NCBI GenBank assembly: GCA_012744475.1
Contig: JAAYBV010000018.1
Span: 1 to 64,000 of the forward strand
From: Phycisphaerae bacterium
Lineage (GTDB): Bacteria > Planctomycetota > Phycisphaerae > Sedimentisphaerales > Anaerobacaceae
DNA length: 64,000 bases
Direction: 5' to 3'
Made by a program: the position numbers and the translations under genes. Under the pieces are notes generated by a model. It was not told the origin of the DNA. It saw only the letters and a list, made by a program, of their open reading frames with translations, and ran no database searches. Each line of letters begins with the position of its first letter. The stretch's first letter is position 1. Below, in pieces: positions 9,128 to 17,573 of the stretch.

Positions 9128-9478
9128 TCAGCTCTTGAGGGCCTGGAGAGCCTCGCGGATTCGCGTCTTGTCGCCCCGCTGGAGAATCGAGCTGGCTTTC
9201 TTCTCCTTGCTGAGCCTCTCGAGAATCCCCCCAAGCTCTACGGGGAATCCGTGCTCATCCTGGCCCAGCGTTCGCAACAGCCACCTGCCGAGTTCCTGAA
9301 CGGTCTCCGGGGGCAGCATAACCGCCGCCCCGATGTCCCCGTCGTGGCTCAGCTCCAGTTTCACTCCCGCGCCGCCGCGATCGCTGACGTTGAGGCAATA
9401 CCCCGCCTCGTAGCGGAAAGGAGGCAGTGATGAGGACTTACGATTTACGGCCTCGTCAGAGTCTTGTCCGATATACAC
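9128..9478 (-). CDS. Small conserved-looking hypothetical protein
   Basis: This 116-residue soluble protein begins at a GTG preceded by GGGAG seven bases upstream. It has a beta-rich N-terminal half (YCLNVSDRGGAGVKLELSHDGDIGAAVML) followed by amphipathic helices (PETVQELGRWLLRTLG). I do not recognise a family. It converges on the SGNH gene with a 19-base gap. Confidence 0.55.
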   Translation of the reverse strand: MYIGQDSDEAVNRKSSSLPPFRYEAGYCLNVSDRGGAGVKLELSHDGDIGAAVMLPPETVQELGRWLLRTLGQDEHGFPVELGGILERLSKEKKASSILQRGDKTRIREALQALKS

Positions 9479-9790
9479 AACACATCTCCCAAAACAGCCG
9501 GCCCTTCAGGCCCCTCTGGACAGCACAAAACCCTGCCCTATCCTCCTTGACCGGCGACACACCGTCTCTATATGTCGCCTGCACGCTTCCTGTTACTATA
9601 GACGCTTATCGGACTACGAATATTGCAGAGGGAAGTTTGATGTCACCAGATACCATAGCACGCTGATATGATATGCTATCCCTGACGCACGAACAGGAAT
9701 CCATCGCTTTTCTTCATCGCTGCCGCGAATCTTCGGTCCCATAGGCGTCGATATGGATAGCATTTGGTCGTTTTCTCAGGAGATGCACCC
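9479..9790. other. Intergenic region between two divergently read small genes
   Basis: No gene is visible in these 312 bases, which are richer in A and T than their surroundings near 9650-9770. The only structure noted is a 9-base inverted pair, ATGCTATCC near 9672 and GGATAGCAT near 9753, about 75 bases apart, just before the zinc-ribbon gene. It presumably contains promoters for both flanking genes. Confidence 0.4.
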
Positions 9791-10000
9791 ATGCAGACCA
9801 TCCGTTACACGTGTCCGAAGTGCTCCGGCACGGAATTCGAAACGGGCGAGATCCGAGCGGCCGGAGGCTTCTGGAGCAAGATATTCGATGTGCAGAGCCG
9901 ACGGTTCTCCACGGTGACCTGCACGCGATGCCGCTATACGGAGATGTACAAGGCCGACACCAGCATGCTGGGCAACATCTTCGACCTCTTCACCAACTGA
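9791..10000 (+). CDS. Zinc-ribbon nucleic-acid-binding-type small protein (DUF2082-like)
   Basis: The 69-residue protein has a four-cysteine zinc ribbon: CPKC near the N-terminus and CTRC about 38 residues later, with the family core TGEIRAAGGFWSKIFDVQSRRFSTVTC. This matches small predicted zinc-ribbon proteins of the PF09855 type. AGGAG lies eight bases before the chosen ATG. Its partner is unknown. Confidence 0.75.
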   Translation: MQTIRYTCPKCSGTEFETGEIRAAGGFWSKIFDVQSRRFSTVTCTRCRYTEMYKADTSMLGNIFDLFTN

Positions 10001-10015
10001 GACCCTTCCACGCGG

Positions 10016-11920
10016 CTATTTCGTGTAGGGCTGGTGGTGGTCGGCGGCGGTCGCCGGCACGATCCGGACGGCCTGACCTGCCTTTTCCGATGCAGTCATC
10101 TCAAGCCTCGTGTCATGGTCCAAGGTGAATCGGTCGATCCGGACGTGGGTCTTCGTGGAAACGGAGGGTTCGTCCGAATAGACGTGGGCAACGTAGGTCT
10201 TCTCTGGATCGAGGAAGCCGAGCGGGACATCGAATGTGCGGGCCTGGCCGCTGTTCATGAAACCGATGAACCAGTTCGGACCGCTGCGCCGGGCGATGAT
10301 CGCATACTCGCCGATGCGGCCCTCGATCACCTTGGTCTGGTCCCACACCGTCGGACAATGGTCGAAGAAGTCCAGCTCGGGCTCGTCGCGAAACATCTCC
10401 GGGCGATCGTACCAGTAGAGGAACTGCCAGGGACTGTAGAAGCAGACGGCCTTGGCCAGTTGATAGGCGTGTGTGGACTGCTCGTCCACCCGCTTGTCGA
10501 GATAGCAGATCGTGTTGTCACCGGCTCCGGCCAGCATCCGCGTGAACAGCGTCGTCAGGCTCATCTCGTTGGGCTGACGCTCCTCGTCGCCTCGGATGCC
10601 CTCCTGCGTCATGAAGTTCGGATACGTGCGCGAGTAGCCGGTCGGGCGGTACTCATCGTGCGCGTCCACCATGAGCTGATTCTCCGCGGCCTTGCGAACG
10701 GCCTCGTGCAACCAACTCGTCCACTGCTGCGAGCCGACGTTGACAAAGCCGTACTTGACGCCCTTGATGCCCCACCGGCGGTAGAGAGGCAGAATCTCGC
10801 CCAACTGGCGTTCGAGGGCCCGGCGATTGACGTAGACGATCACTCCGATGCCTCGCTCCTCGGCATAGCGAATCACCTCCTGCAAGTCCAGCGGCCCCTT
10901 GGAGCGTTTCGGGTCGAGCGTCACCGTCGTCGCATCGGATTCGTCGGAATACTCGGGCCCGTACCAGCCGGCATCGTATTCGACGTACTGGAGATTGTGC
11001 TCGACCGCGAAATCGACGCAGCGTTTGCCTCCCGCAGTGGTCAGAGAGACCTCGCGGATCACCTTGCCCGGCTCGATCCACGAGGTGTCGGCAATCGCAC
11101 ACGGCGCGTTGAGATTGAGGATGATGTCGTTGTTCTCGAGAAGGCGGCCGGGACTGTCGGCCGCCATCACGACGCGCCAGGGCGTCGTCAACGGCAGCGG
11201 AGCTTCCACGGGGCTGCTCAGGTCGCTCACCAGACTGTTGGCTCGGCCACTCAGCGGCGACAGCTTCATTCGCGCGTAATCGACGCAACGGGCTTCTGCA
11301 ACAGCGACGTACACCTCGTCAGCCGGCTGGATCACCAGGGGCCTTTCGCAGCCCGGCTTGATCCGGCCCAGCGCGACTTTCTCATACCTGCCCTGTGCGC
11401 TGTACGTCGCCCAGGCGGCGTGGTCGCCTGGAAACCGAAACTCGCTGGCCTCTTTCGCGACGGTGACGCGATCCATCCCGGCCTGCTTCGGAATCGTGTA
11501 GCAGAAGGCCACCCCCTCGTCATAAGCACGGAACGCAAGCGTCACGATCCGATGGGGAGCGTCCATCTGCCTCAGTTGAATCTCGGCCTCGCTGTAACGG
11601 TCGCGGATGGCGCTTCGCTCGCCATAGACCGGCTTCCACGTCGCATCGTGACTTCCCGTCGAAAGAACGCTGGCAGTCACGCCGTCACCAAGCCGGCCGT
11701 CTTCGAGCTCCAGTCCAAGCTGCGACTCATTGACGATGATCCTGTTCCCGTACCGGACGCTGTAGACCGGGCAGGCAGATGTACCCTCGAAGTCCTTCAC
11801 TTCGAATGTAACGCTCATCAGACCGCTGGGCGAACGGACTTCAACCGCGTCGGCCGAAGCGCTATGGCACATCGCGATGGTTACATACAGCGTACAGATC
11901 ACTCTGCGGATGCTTATCAT
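10016..11920 (-). CDS. Glycoside hydrolase family 97 (alpha-glucosidase/alpha-galactosidase type)
   Basis: A 634-residue secreted enzyme (signal peptide VICTLYVTIAMCHSASA) with the GH97 N-terminal beta-sandwich (VRSPSGLMSVTFEV), a TIM barrel and a C-terminal domain. Family motifs are VDAHDEYRPTG and RTYPNFMTQEGIRGDE. At the position where retaining GH97 enzymes carry an Asp nucleophile, this protein reads GVKYGFVN, and the EGIRGDE segment keeps acidic residues, which favours the inverting SusB-like mechanism. That assignment is inference. The ATG at 11920 is preferred over a GTG at 11926 because GGGAG lies nine bases upstream. The PL11 stop codon is just upstream, so it is the last gene of the saccharolytic operon. 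Confidence 0.88.
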   Translation of the reverse strand: MISIRRVICTLYVTIAMCHSASADAVEVRSPSGLMSVTFEVKDFEGTSACPVYSVRYGNRIIVNESQLGLELEDGRLGDGVTASVLSTGSHDATWKPVYGERSAIRDRYSEAEIQLRQMDAPHRIVTLAFRAYDEGVAFCYTIPKQAGMDRVTVAKEASEFRFPGDHAAWATYSAQGRYEKVALGRIKPGCERPLVIQPADEVYVAVAEARCVDYARMKLSPLSGRANSLVSDLSSPVEAPLPLTTPWRVVMAADSPGRLLENNDIILNLNAPCAIADTSWIEPGKVIREVSLTTAGGKRCVDFAVEHNLQYVEYDAGWYGPEYSDESDATTVTLDPKRSKGPLDLQEVIRYAEERGIGVIVYVNRRALERQLGEILPLYRRWGIKGVKYGFVNVGSQQWTSWLHEAVRKAAENQLMVDAHDEYRPTGYSRTYPNFMTQEGIRGDEERQPNEMSLTTLFTRMLAGAGDNTICYLDKRVDEQSTHAYQLAKAVCFYSPWQFLYWYDRPEMFRDEPELDFFDHCPTVWDQTKVIEGRIGEYAIIARRSGPNWFIGFMNSGQARTFDVPLGFLDPEKTYVAHVYSDEPSVSTKTHVRIDRFTLDHDTRLEMTASEKAGQAVRIVPATAADHHQPYTK

Positions 11921-11922
11921 TC

Positions 11923-13797
11923 TCACTTGCTCCCAACTGGCGCCATGCTCCTGCCTGCGAGTCGAATATTCGGTCGCGGCGGAGGCGCCATTCCGGCGCC
12001 GAGGAAGAATCCCACGTGCGGAGGCTGATTGTAGGCCACATTCTGCCAGGCAATGCTCAGCCGGTATTGCGGGTCGTGCATGAGCGTGTAGAAGCGGTGC
12101 GCTGTCGGCATGGTCGTCGTGTAGATGCGCAGCTCCTTGCCGTCACGGCTTCTCCACGTCACCTCTTCCCGCCAGTCGCCGAAAAGGTCGGCGCTCAGGG
12201 CCGGCGTGGACTTCGAGCCGTTGTTTGAGGAGCATCCCTCGGCCATCATCAGGGGCACCTCAACGCCGCCTTTCCAGTCCCACTTGGCGATGCGAATGCC
12301 ATCGAGCGTCTCGCGAAGCAGGTCGCCATCCCACCAGACGACGAAGTTCTGCGACCGGGGTCGCGGCCCGATTTCCTGGCCCCTGGCATCGCACAGGACC
12401 GACGACGCGCTCCACCAACATTCGGCGCCCGGATACCTGGGGTCGATGTCGGCCGCAACGCCTCGGCCAACGTCACGCCCCGGGCTCTTGCCCCAGAGAA
12501 TCTCCCCAGTCCCGGCGTCGAACATGGCGGCGCCGAAGCCGTCTTCATATCCCGGTATCACGACTTCGTTCTCGTGGATGCCCCACACTTCGAGCCCGCC
12601 TCTGGCCGGGTCCAGATCGCCGACATGCATGGCGTCCCCATGTCGCAGGTCCGTCGAATACAGACCGCTGCCGTCGTCGTCCACGCACATCGACCCGTAG
12701 ATGATTTCGTCCCTGCCGTCGGCGTCCACGTCGGCGACGGTCAGATTGTGGTTGCCCTGCCCCGAGTATTTCTCCAGTCCGGGTGTCGCCGAATCGAAGA
12801 CCCATCGCGAGGTGAGCCTGCCGTCTCTCCAGTCCCAGGCAGCGAGTACGGACCGGCCGTAGTAGCCCCGGCACATCACCACGCTCGGCCGGGTCCCATC
12901 GAGATAGGCGACGCAGGCGAGCATGCGATCGACGCGATTGCCGTTGTGGTCGTTGCTGCCGTTGCCGCCGATGCCACCCCAGCCGCCGATGTCGCCTCGG
13001 GGCGGAATGTAGTCGGCAGTCGCCAGTGCGGCGCCCGTTTGCCCGTCGAAGACCGTGAAGAACTCCGGGCCGTCCAATATCTTGCCGTCTCGGTTGACCC
13101 AGTTGGCGTTCGGGTCGCCGATGACTTTACCGGTTCCATCGGTCGTGCCGTCGGCGGTCTTGCACGCGACTTCGGCTCTGCCGTCGCCGTCGAGATCGTA
13201 GACCGTGAACTGAGTGTAGTGGGCCCCCTCGCGGATGTTCCGGCCGAGATTGATTCGCCAGAGAAACGTTCCGTCCAGCCGATAGGCTTCGAGGATCGGC
13301 GGATCCGTCATGCCGCGTGAGGCATTGTCCCGACTGCGTCCCGCCTGGTGCAGCACGATTTCGTACGCGCCGTCCCCGTCGAGATCGCCGACGGACGCAT
13401 CATTCGGACGGTATCCCTCGGGCGTCCGAAGAGGGACGGTCACATAGTCCTGTTTCCAGACCGTCGCCGGCTTCGAGGGCGCCGCCTGCGAACCATCGAT
13501 GACGGCGCAGACCGCGTACGTCGCATCGCCGGCGCCTCGGTCGTCCACGAAGTTCGTCGAATCCGCGATCGGCGTCTCGTTCACGCAGACGCCGTCCCGG
13601 TAGACGTTGAACGCGATGGAGTCGGGTTCAGTCCCCAGCATGCGCCATCCAACGTAGATCGTCCCATCGCTCCGCTGGACGGCAACCAGGCCCCGATCGA
13701 GCCATTCCATCTGGCGCTGGGCGTGCACCGTTGGGGCCAGAACCGCCAGAGCGGCAACTGCCCACACGGATGCCATGTACGCCGGTCGTATTGTCAT
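11923..13797 (-). CDS. Rhamnogalacturonan lyase, polysaccharide lyase family 11, copy 1
   Basis: A 624-residue secreted protein (signal ending in PTVHAQ) beginning with the PL11 N-terminal segment MEWLDRGLVAVQRSDGTIYVGWRMLG, followed by an eight-bladed propeller rich in calcium-binding DLDGDG and DVDADG loops. The catalytic region includes IREGAHYTQFTVYDLDGDG and DHNGNRVDR. PL11 enzymes cleave the rhamnose-galacturonic acid backbone of rhamnogalacturonan I by beta-elimination. GGAG precedes the ATG. The next gene upstream (13815) is a paralogue, so the pair may differ in endo/exo action or substrate decoration. Confidence 0.92.
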   Translation of the reverse strand: MTIRPAYMASVWAVAALAVLAPTVHAQRQMEWLDRGLVAVQRSDGTIYVGWRMLGTEPDSIAFNVYRDGVCVNETPIADSTNFVDDRGAGDATYAVCAVIDGSQAAPSKPATVWKQDYVTVPLRTPEGYRPNDASVGDLDGDGAYEIVLHQAGRSRDNASRGMTDPPILEAYRLDGTFLWRINLGRNIREGAHYTQFTVYDLDGDGRAEVACKTADGTTDGTGKVIGDPNANWVNRDGKILDGPEFFTVFDGQTGAALATADYIPPRGDIGGWGGIGGNGSNDHNGNRVDRMLACVAYLDGTRPSVVMCRGYYGRSVLAAWDWRDGRLTSRWVFDSATPGLEKYSGQGNHNLTVADVDADGRDEIIYGSMCVDDDGSGLYSTDLRHGDAMHVGDLDPARGGLEVWGIHENEVVIPGYEDGFGAAMFDAGTGEILWGKSPGRDVGRGVAADIDPRYPGAECWWSASSVLCDARGQEIGPRPRSQNFVVWWDGDLLRETLDGIRIAKWDWKGGVEVPLMMAEGCSSNNGSKSTPALSADLFGDWREEVTWRSRDGKELRIYTTTMPTAHRFYTLMHDPQYRLSIAWQNVAYNQPPHVGFFLGAGMAPPPRPNIRLAGRSMAPVGSK

Positions 13798-13814
13798 ATT
13801 GTCACTCCGCCACC

Positions 13815-15689
13815 TCAATGGCTTCCCAGGTAGTAGCTGGTCATGGGATAATGCGCGTAGCCCATCGAGCGGTGGGTCACGTCGTTGCGATACAGCGGGT
13901 CCTGCATCAGGCACACGCGGCGGTCCTCCGCTGGAATCATCGTGCTGTAGATGCGCAACTCCCCATCGGTATACGTGACGATCTCCTCGCGCCAGTCGCC
14001 CAGGATATCGGCGATCTGCTGAACACTGCCTCGGATGTCCGTCAGCGAGTCGCCCTTCCACTTGGACACGCCCCGCCAGGCAAGGATCTCGCGCAGCGGA
14101 TCGGCATCCCACCAGACGAGTAAGTTCTGAGGCGGCACCGGCCCGTCGATCTTGCGGCCCTGTGCCGTGTAGAAGTGCCGGCCGCCGGCGCACTCCATGC
14201 CCGGATAGGCCGGATCGATGTCACCGGCGATGGCCAGACCCAGCTCGTTGTCGCGGTTCGATTCGGGAATTCCGAAGATCAGATTCCCGGTCCGCGCGTC
14301 CCACAGACTCGCGCCGTTGTGAGGGTGCGGCTCTTCGAAAATATACCAGACTTCCAGACCGGGCCGAGCCGGGTCAATGTCACCGAGATAGAAACGGTCG
14401 CCGTGTCCGTATCCCGTGCCCCAGAGGGTGCGACCGTCGTTGTCGATCGCAATCGAGCCGGCGAGAATCTCATCGCAGCCGTCGCCGTCGATGTCACCGG
14501 CCTTGATGCTGTGCTGGCCTTGCCCCTGGTACATGAAGGGAGCCCGCTCGTTGGTCCAGCGCCAGACCTTCTGGAGTTTCTTGTCCATGAGCACCCAGGC
14601 GTCAATCTTCATCATCCCGTAGATGCCGCGAACCGCCAACACTGCCGGGGTCCTGCCGTCCAGGTAGGCCACGCCCATCATGTGACGACAGGAGCGATTG
14701 CCGGTGTTGTCGCCCCAGTCCTGGACCCTGCCCCGCTCGATCCAGTCGACCTTGTCGATCTCGGCGCCGGTGGCGCCGTTGTAGACCGCCAGGTACTCGG
14801 GCCCTTCCATGACAAATCCGGTCTTGCCGCTGGGGAACATGTCGTCGGCACCGGCCGCGTACGGCGCTGTCCTCACACAGACCTCCGCCTTGTTGTCGCC
14901 GTCGAGGTCGCGAACGACCATGGGCGTCCACCAGATCCCCATGTCCACGTTCCAGCCCAGGTCGATCCGCCACAGGAATTCGCCCGTCGCGCCGTCGTAG
15001 CCGTCATACTTGTACGAGCCCCGGTTGGGACCGACGCGGCCCGGGTCCTTTCCTCCGCCGGGATGCTTGACAACGAGGTCATAGACGCCGTCGCCGTTCA
15101 GGTCGCCGATGCCGACGATGGACACCCCGCGAACGTCGTCCTTGAGCTTGATCGCCTTGTACTGCTGGGCCGGAGCGTCGACGCCAAGCTCGGCGCGCGC
15201 CGAGGGCGCCAGTTCCGACCCACCTACGACCGGGACAACCCACCAGGCGTTCGGCCGATCCAGGGGCGCATCGGCGTCGATGAAATCCGTAGTCTTGCGA
15301 ATCGGCTCGGCGTTCAGCTTCACCGGCTCGCCGCCGGCGCTCGAGCGATAGACATTGAAGGCAATCGCCTCCGGGTCGGTCTTGAGTAATCGCCAGCCGA
15401 GATAGACGCGGCCTTCACCCATCGCCAAGGCGAGCATGCCACGGTCAAGCATCTCCTCAATCCGCTGCGAGGCCCAGCCCAGCTTCGCATTCGGGTCGTA
15501 AAGCGGGTCCATCGCGTAGAAGTTCAGGTTGGGCGGGATCTCCTCGTCCGTCAGCTCGCGCAATCCCCGCTCGTTGTTCGCCGGCGGGCGCGTCCCGCCC
15601 AAGCCGCGCCGCGCCGCCGGATTCTGCGCCCAAGCGAGTGACGCACACAGCACAAGTGCCAGCGAGAGTATCGCCGCATTTCGAATCAC
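13815..15689 (-). CDS. Rhamnogalacturonan lyase, polysaccharide lyase family 11, copy 2
   Basis: A 624-residue secreted PL11 paralogue with signal peptide (LSLALVLCASLAWAQ), an extra Pro/Gly-rich linker at residues 23-75, then QRIEEMLDRGMLALAMGEGRVYLGWR, split by family-typical positions, and calcium loops DLNGDG, DLDGDN and DIDGDG. It starts at a GTG with AGGAGG nine bases upstream. It lies 17 bases before the other PL11 gene. The sequence differs strongly from copy 1, so this is an old duplication rather than a recent one. Confidence 0.92.
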   Translation of the reverse strand: MIRNAAILSLALVLCASLAWAQNPAARRGLGGTRPPANNERGLRELTDEEIPPNLNFYAMDPLYDPNAKLGWASQRIEEMLDRGMLALAMGEGRVYLGWRLLKTDPEAIAFNVYRSSAGGEPVKLNAEPIRKTTDFIDADAPLDRPNAWWVVPVVGGSELAPSARAELGVDAPAQQYKAIKLKDDVRGVSIVGIGDLNGDGVYDLVVKHPGGGKDPGRVGPNRGSYKYDGYDGATGEFLWRIDLGWNVDMGIWWTPMVVRDLDGDNKAEVCVRTAPYAAGADDMFPSGKTGFVMEGPEYLAVYNGATGAEIDKVDWIERGRVQDWGDNTGNRSCRHMMGVAYLDGRTPAVLAVRGIYGMMKIDAWVLMDKKLQKVWRWTNERAPFMYQGQGQHSIKAGDIDGDGCDEILAGSIAIDNDGRTLWGTGYGHGDRFYLGDIDPARPGLEVWYIFEEPHPHNGASLWDARTGNLIFGIPESNRDNELGLAIAGDIDPAYPGMECAGGRHFYTAQGRKIDGPVPPQNLLVWWDADPLREILAWRGVSKWKGDSLTDIRGSVQQIADILGDWREEIVTYTDGELRIYSTMIPAEDRRVCLMQDPLYRNDVTHRSMGYAHYPMTSYYLGSH

Positions 15690-15722
15690 GTTGCAGGCCC
15701 TCCTGAACGCAGCGGTTATGAC

Positions 15723-17558
15723 TCAGTTCCAGGGCGAGCGAGGCGTCCCGGCGGCCGAGGCTTTGGGCCTCTGGTCGAAAGGCGCCGCCTTGCCGGCGTG
15801 CACGTCGGGCAGGCGCTTGTGCGTGGCCTTGGCGGCCTCGATCAGCTCGACATAGGGACGATTTGTGACATCGACCAGGCCGATGTTGTAGTTCTCGCCG
15901 TCAAACCGCCCGAGGACAGGCTCGTCGGTCCACTGGAACCAGTGCGCCCCCACGAAACAGGGCAGGGCCGCCGCCTGCTCGACGTAGTAGCGATAGCCTT
16001 TGCCCCGCTCGATCTGGTCGGCGGTCTGGACCAGGCCCGCGCCCAGCCCATCGGCCGGAACGCCGAAGTGGAACTCCCCGATCATGATCGGCCGGCCGGT
16101 CGCTTCGTACACGCGTTTGAGCTGCGCCGTCGGCTCGTAGTCGTACACGTTGATGCTGCACACGTCGAAACTCCTGCCGAGGCGCATGACGCCTTCCGGA
16201 GGCGAGCCGCCGAACCGAATGCCCAGATTCAGATGGTTCGCGTCGTATCGCTTGATCGCATCGCCGATCAGCGAAAGGTACCTCTCGAACATTCCATAGA
16301 CGAATTCCACACGGCGTTGCGGCGTATCGCCGGCGGCCAGAAAGGCCTGGAGCTTCGCTTTCGTCGCGGTGTCCGGGCCGTTGAGGAACATATCGACGAC
16401 CTCGCTCTCGCGGTCCGGCCACGCCGGCTCGTTGCCGATGAAATACCCAAGCAACCAGGGATCGTCCTTGAGCGAGGCGCACTGCTGCCGGGCGGCCTCA
16501 TCCACGCGGCGGGCGAAATCCTCCGAGTAGACGTCGGGCATGCCCAGATACGCCGGCTCCGCCCGTGGCGATCGGAACGTCACGACATATACCTTGCGGT
16601 CGGCCTCGTCGGAAACGCGAAACCACGACCAGTTGCCGACGGTGTTGAAGCCCCAGGCGCTCATGCGCTGCGAGACGAGATTGCGTCCAGGCTCAGGAGC
16701 CTCATCGCCACCGCGACGCCCGCCGGTGCTGATGCAATTCGAGCCGGTCGACAGGAAAAGATGGCCGTGAGGGTCCATAAACCACCACCTGCCGTCGATC
16801 TGCTCGACGCGGAAGAAGCCGGTGGCTCTCGCCTGTGTGGTCTTGTAGCCGCCGTATTCGCAGTAGCCGAACGCATCGCTGCCATCGAATGACTTCCGCT
16901 CTTCCTCCAACTCCCTCTGAAGCTGCTCGCGGCTGCCGATCTTGCGCGGCCAGTTCCCGCGGGCCCATTGCCCGAACTCATCAACATACGGCTCGGCCTC
17001 CAGGAACTTCGAACCCTGATCCTCTTTCGACAGCTCGATGGACCGAATCTCGAGCGTCGGCTCATTCAGAGGATAGTCCATCACCACGCTGAGCGCCTCG
17101 ACGTTCTTCAGGTCGCCGAACGGGCCCCAGGTCGACAGCCAGAACGAGTCCCAGCGCCGATTGTTGGCCGAGGCCAGGTCGTTGCCCCGCTGGTCTCTGC
17201 CTCGAAAGTACTGGAGCGGGACCGAGGCGCGGAGCCAGATGTTCTGCCCGAGCGGCTGGAACATCACGCGACGCTTCCCGTTGGCGGTATGAATCCACAA
17301 GGAGAAACGTTGAGGCGAAGAGGTTCTCATCTCCAGGACGAGATACTCATATGGCGACCAGTCCGAAGGCCATTGCGGATCGAGTTGTTCCAGCGTCCAC
17401 TTGTGCTCCGACACGCGGCCCTGGAAGGTGATCTTGACGGGCTGGTCCAGAGCCGGAGCGGTCTCGGTCAAGAGCAGCAGCGCCATCAAGACCAGAAGTC
17501 CATACCCCCTTGTTCCCAAGGAATCCAGCGGGTGTCTGCGATTCGCGTTCGTCGTCAT
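15723..17558 (-). CDS. Secreted clan GH-A glycoside hydrolase, agarase-like (GH50-like)
   Basis: The 611-residue protein has an N-terminal membrane/signal helix (GLLVLMALLLLTETAPALD), a carbohydrate-binding-like beta-sandwich at about 35-180 and a TIM barrel. Candidate catalytic acid/base is E377 in FIGNEPAW and the candidate nucleophile is E495 in IMIGEFHFG, the usual beta-4 and beta-7 positions of clan GH-A. The FFRVEQIDGRWWFMDPHGHLF segment, including W-W-F, is typical of GH50 and related beta-galactan-active enzymes. The exact family cannot be fixed here. In this operon it may act on galactan side chains of rhamnogalacturonan. AGGAGG precedes the ATG. Confidence 0.78.
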   Translation of the reverse strand: MTTNANRRHPLDSLGTRGYGLLVLMALLLLTETAPALDQPVKITFQGRVSEHKWTLEQLDPQWPSDWSPYEYLVLEMRTSSPQRFSLWIHTANGKRRVMFQPLGQNIWLRASVPLQYFRGRDQRGNDLASANNRRWDSFWLSTWGPFGDLKNVEALSVVMDYPLNEPTLEIRSIELSKEDQGSKFLEAEPYVDEFGQWARGNWPRKIGSREQLQRELEEERKSFDGSDAFGYCEYGGYKTTQARATGFFRVEQIDGRWWFMDPHGHLFLSTGSNCISTGGRRGGDEAPEPGRNLVSQRMSAWGFNTVGNWSWFRVSDEADRKVYVVTFRSPRAEPAYLGMPDVYSEDFARRVDEAARQQCASLKDDPWLLGYFIGNEPAWPDRESEVVDMFLNGPDTATKAKLQAFLAAGDTPQRRVEFVYGMFERYLSLIGDAIKRYDANHLNLGIRFGGSPPEGVMRLGRSFDVCSINVYDYEPTAQLKRVYEATGRPIMIGEFHFGVPADGLGAGLVQTADQIERGKGYRYYVEQAAALPCFVGAHWFQWTDEPVLGRFDGENYNIGLVDVTNRPYVELIEAAKATHKRLPDVHAGKAAPFDQRPKASAAGTPRSPWN

Positions 17559-17573
17559 GGTATCCTCCTTTTC

